DNA of 7,074 nt from Caldisericota bacterium (GTDB lineage: Bacteria; Bipolaricaulota; Bipolaricaulia; Bipolaricaulales; Bipolaricaulaceae): assembly GCA_013151115.1 (NCBI GenBank), contig JAADIW010000023.1:1-7074 (forward strand), given 5' to 3'. The number at the start of each line of letters is the position of its first letter. The stretch's first letter is position 1. Made by a program: the position numbers and the translations under genes. This document shows, one piece after another, positions 6,487 to 7,074 of the stretch. The notes under the pieces were generated by a model. The model was not told the DNA's origin, did no database searches, and worked only from the letters and a program-made list of their open reading frames with translations.

Positions 6487-6795
6487 ATGCGCTGGCGCCA
6501 CATGTTCTACCTCACCGGCCTTCCCGGTTGGATGAGGTTCGGCTACTCGCCGGGCTGGGGAGGACTGCCCCCGGGCGCGGCTTACCTCATGGCCACCGGT
6601 CAATACGGGGACTTCGCCTCTTGGCTCTCCTCCCAAGGGGCGTGGCCCCGCCCGTGGGCGTGGGGTCCGTGGGGTTGGGCCCCGTCGAGCCGCGAGGACG
6701 AAATCGGCTGGCTCGAGGCCCAGGCCCGGGCACTGGAGGCCCAACTCCGGGCGATCAAGGAGCGGCTGGAGGCGCTCTCCGAGGAGGGGAAATGA
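6487..6795 (+). CDS. DUF5320 family small protein
   Basis: A 102-residue protein of unknown function. The N-terminal two thirds are rich in Gly, Trp, Pro and aromatic residues (FYLTGLPGWMRFGYSPGWGG, residues 7-26; a second W/P/G stretch near 53-65). The last third is a charged heptad-like helix (EDEIGWLEAQARALEAQL and on, about residues 70-100), likely a coiled coil. This split is typical of DUF5320 proteins, which often sit beside DUF134 and NifX/NifB-like genes in anaerobes. There are no cysteines, no signal peptide and no clear membrane segment. The start is fixed by an ideal ribosome site. The stop overlaps the next gene in ATGA, so the two are translationally coupled. The coiled coil suggests oligomers or a partner; no activity can be assigned. 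Confidence 0.8.
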   Translation: MRWRHMFYLTGLPGWMRFGYSPGWGGLPPGAAYLMATGQYGDFASWLSSQGAWPRPWAWGPWGWAPSSREDEIGWLEAQARALEAQLRAIKERLEALSEEGK

Positions 6796-7074
6796 GCCGG
6801 GTGTTCGTGGCGGCCACCGAGCGGGGGGGCCTGGACGACCGGATCTCCCCCGTCTTCGGCCGGGCCCCCACCTTCACCGTGGTGGAGGTGGAGGACGATG
6901 AGATAAAGACGGCCACCGTGATCGACAACCCCCATGCCTCCGCCGCCGGTGGGGCCGGGATCCAGGCGGCCCAATTCGTAGTCGAAAAGGGACCTGAGGC
7001 CGTATTCGCCGGTCACTTCGGCCCCCACGCCTCGGGAGTCCTGGCCCAGGCGGGGGTGAAGGCGATCCCGGTGG
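6792..7074 (+). CDS. NifX/NifB family dinitrogenase iron-molybdenum cofactor-binding protein (3' end outside window)
   Basis: Ninety-four residues are visible and the frame stays open at the window edge; the family is usually about 105-130 long, so only a short C-terminal piece is missing. The pattern fits PF02579: a first strand RVFVAATERGGLDDRISPVFG, then FTVVEVEDDE, a central AAGGAGIQAAQFVVEKGPEAV, and the family's Gly-rich turn FAGHFGPHASGVLAQAGVKA. Stand-alone members bind Fe-S or Mo-Fe-S clusters in studied cases, in or outside nitrogen fixation. No nitrogenase gene is seen here, so a role in nitrogen fixation should not be assumed. The start overlaps the DUF5320 stop (ATGA), with GGAGGGGA just upstream, and both share the promoter at 6438-6466. 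Confidence 0.88.
   Translation, partial: MSRVFVAATERGGLDDRISPVFGRAPTFTVVEVEDDEIKTATVIDNPHASAAGGAGIQAAQFVVEKGPEAVFAGHFGPHASGVLAQAGVKAIPV

Noticed and set aside
1..7074. CRISPR array, tRNA, rRNA or insertion sequence
   Set aside because: No regularly spaced repeats, tRNA-like cloverleaf, rRNA core sequence, transposase motif or terminal inverted repeats were seen on reading both strands.

Overview
The window looks like part of a GC-rich genome from an anaerobic, quite possibly thermophilic bacterium. It carries a soluble, cofactor-rich formate dehydrogenase module beside a small DUF134 / DUF5320 / NifX-like cluster of a kind common in anaerobes. GC is high throughout and codon choice favours G/C at third positions. 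The promoters read as ordinary sigma-70 type, which argues for a bacterium over an archaeon. A lineage such as Bipolaricaulota (Acetothermia) or a deep Firmicutes-like group would fit, but this is a guess; no rRNA or other marker gene is present.

Layout. (1) 1-342, plus strand: the C-terminal part of FdhD, the sulfurtransferase that activates formate dehydrogenase, cut by the window edge. (2) 343-438: a short convergent intergenic gap with a GC-rich hairpin. (3) 439-5993, minus strand: a tightly packed operon read right to left. It encodes a NuoE-like [2Fe-2S] subunit, a NuoF-like FMN/NAD(P)-binding subunit (14-nt overlap), a NuoG-like/molybdopterin formate dehydrogenase catalytic subunit (19-nt gap) and a GNAT acetyltransferase (21-nt gap). 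(4) 5994-6083: a gap with a likely promoter for that operon and a 13-nt palindrome. (5) 6084-6408, minus strand: a DUF134/UPF0251 helix-turn-helix gene whose reading frame is broken. (6) 6409-6486: a compact divergent promoter region with overlapping -35 boxes. (7) 6487-7074, plus strand: a DUF5320 small protein overlapping by ATGA the start of a NifX/NifB-family cofactor-binding protein, cut by the right edge.

How the genes work together. The three enzyme subunits together carry ligands for about ten Fe-S clusters, a Mo- or W-bis-MGD site with cysteine (not selenocysteine) as metal ligand, and an FMN/NAD(P)H site. Formate/CO2 chemistry on the large subunit would be wired to NAD(P)H on the NuoF-like subunit. 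Two extra C-terminal [4Fe-4S] clusters on that subunit make a ferredoxin-linked, possibly electron-bifurcating, version plausible. FdhD on the facing strand would sulfurate the cofactor. The DUF134/DUF5320/NifX cluster is poorly characterised as a group; its link to the enzyme is by position only.
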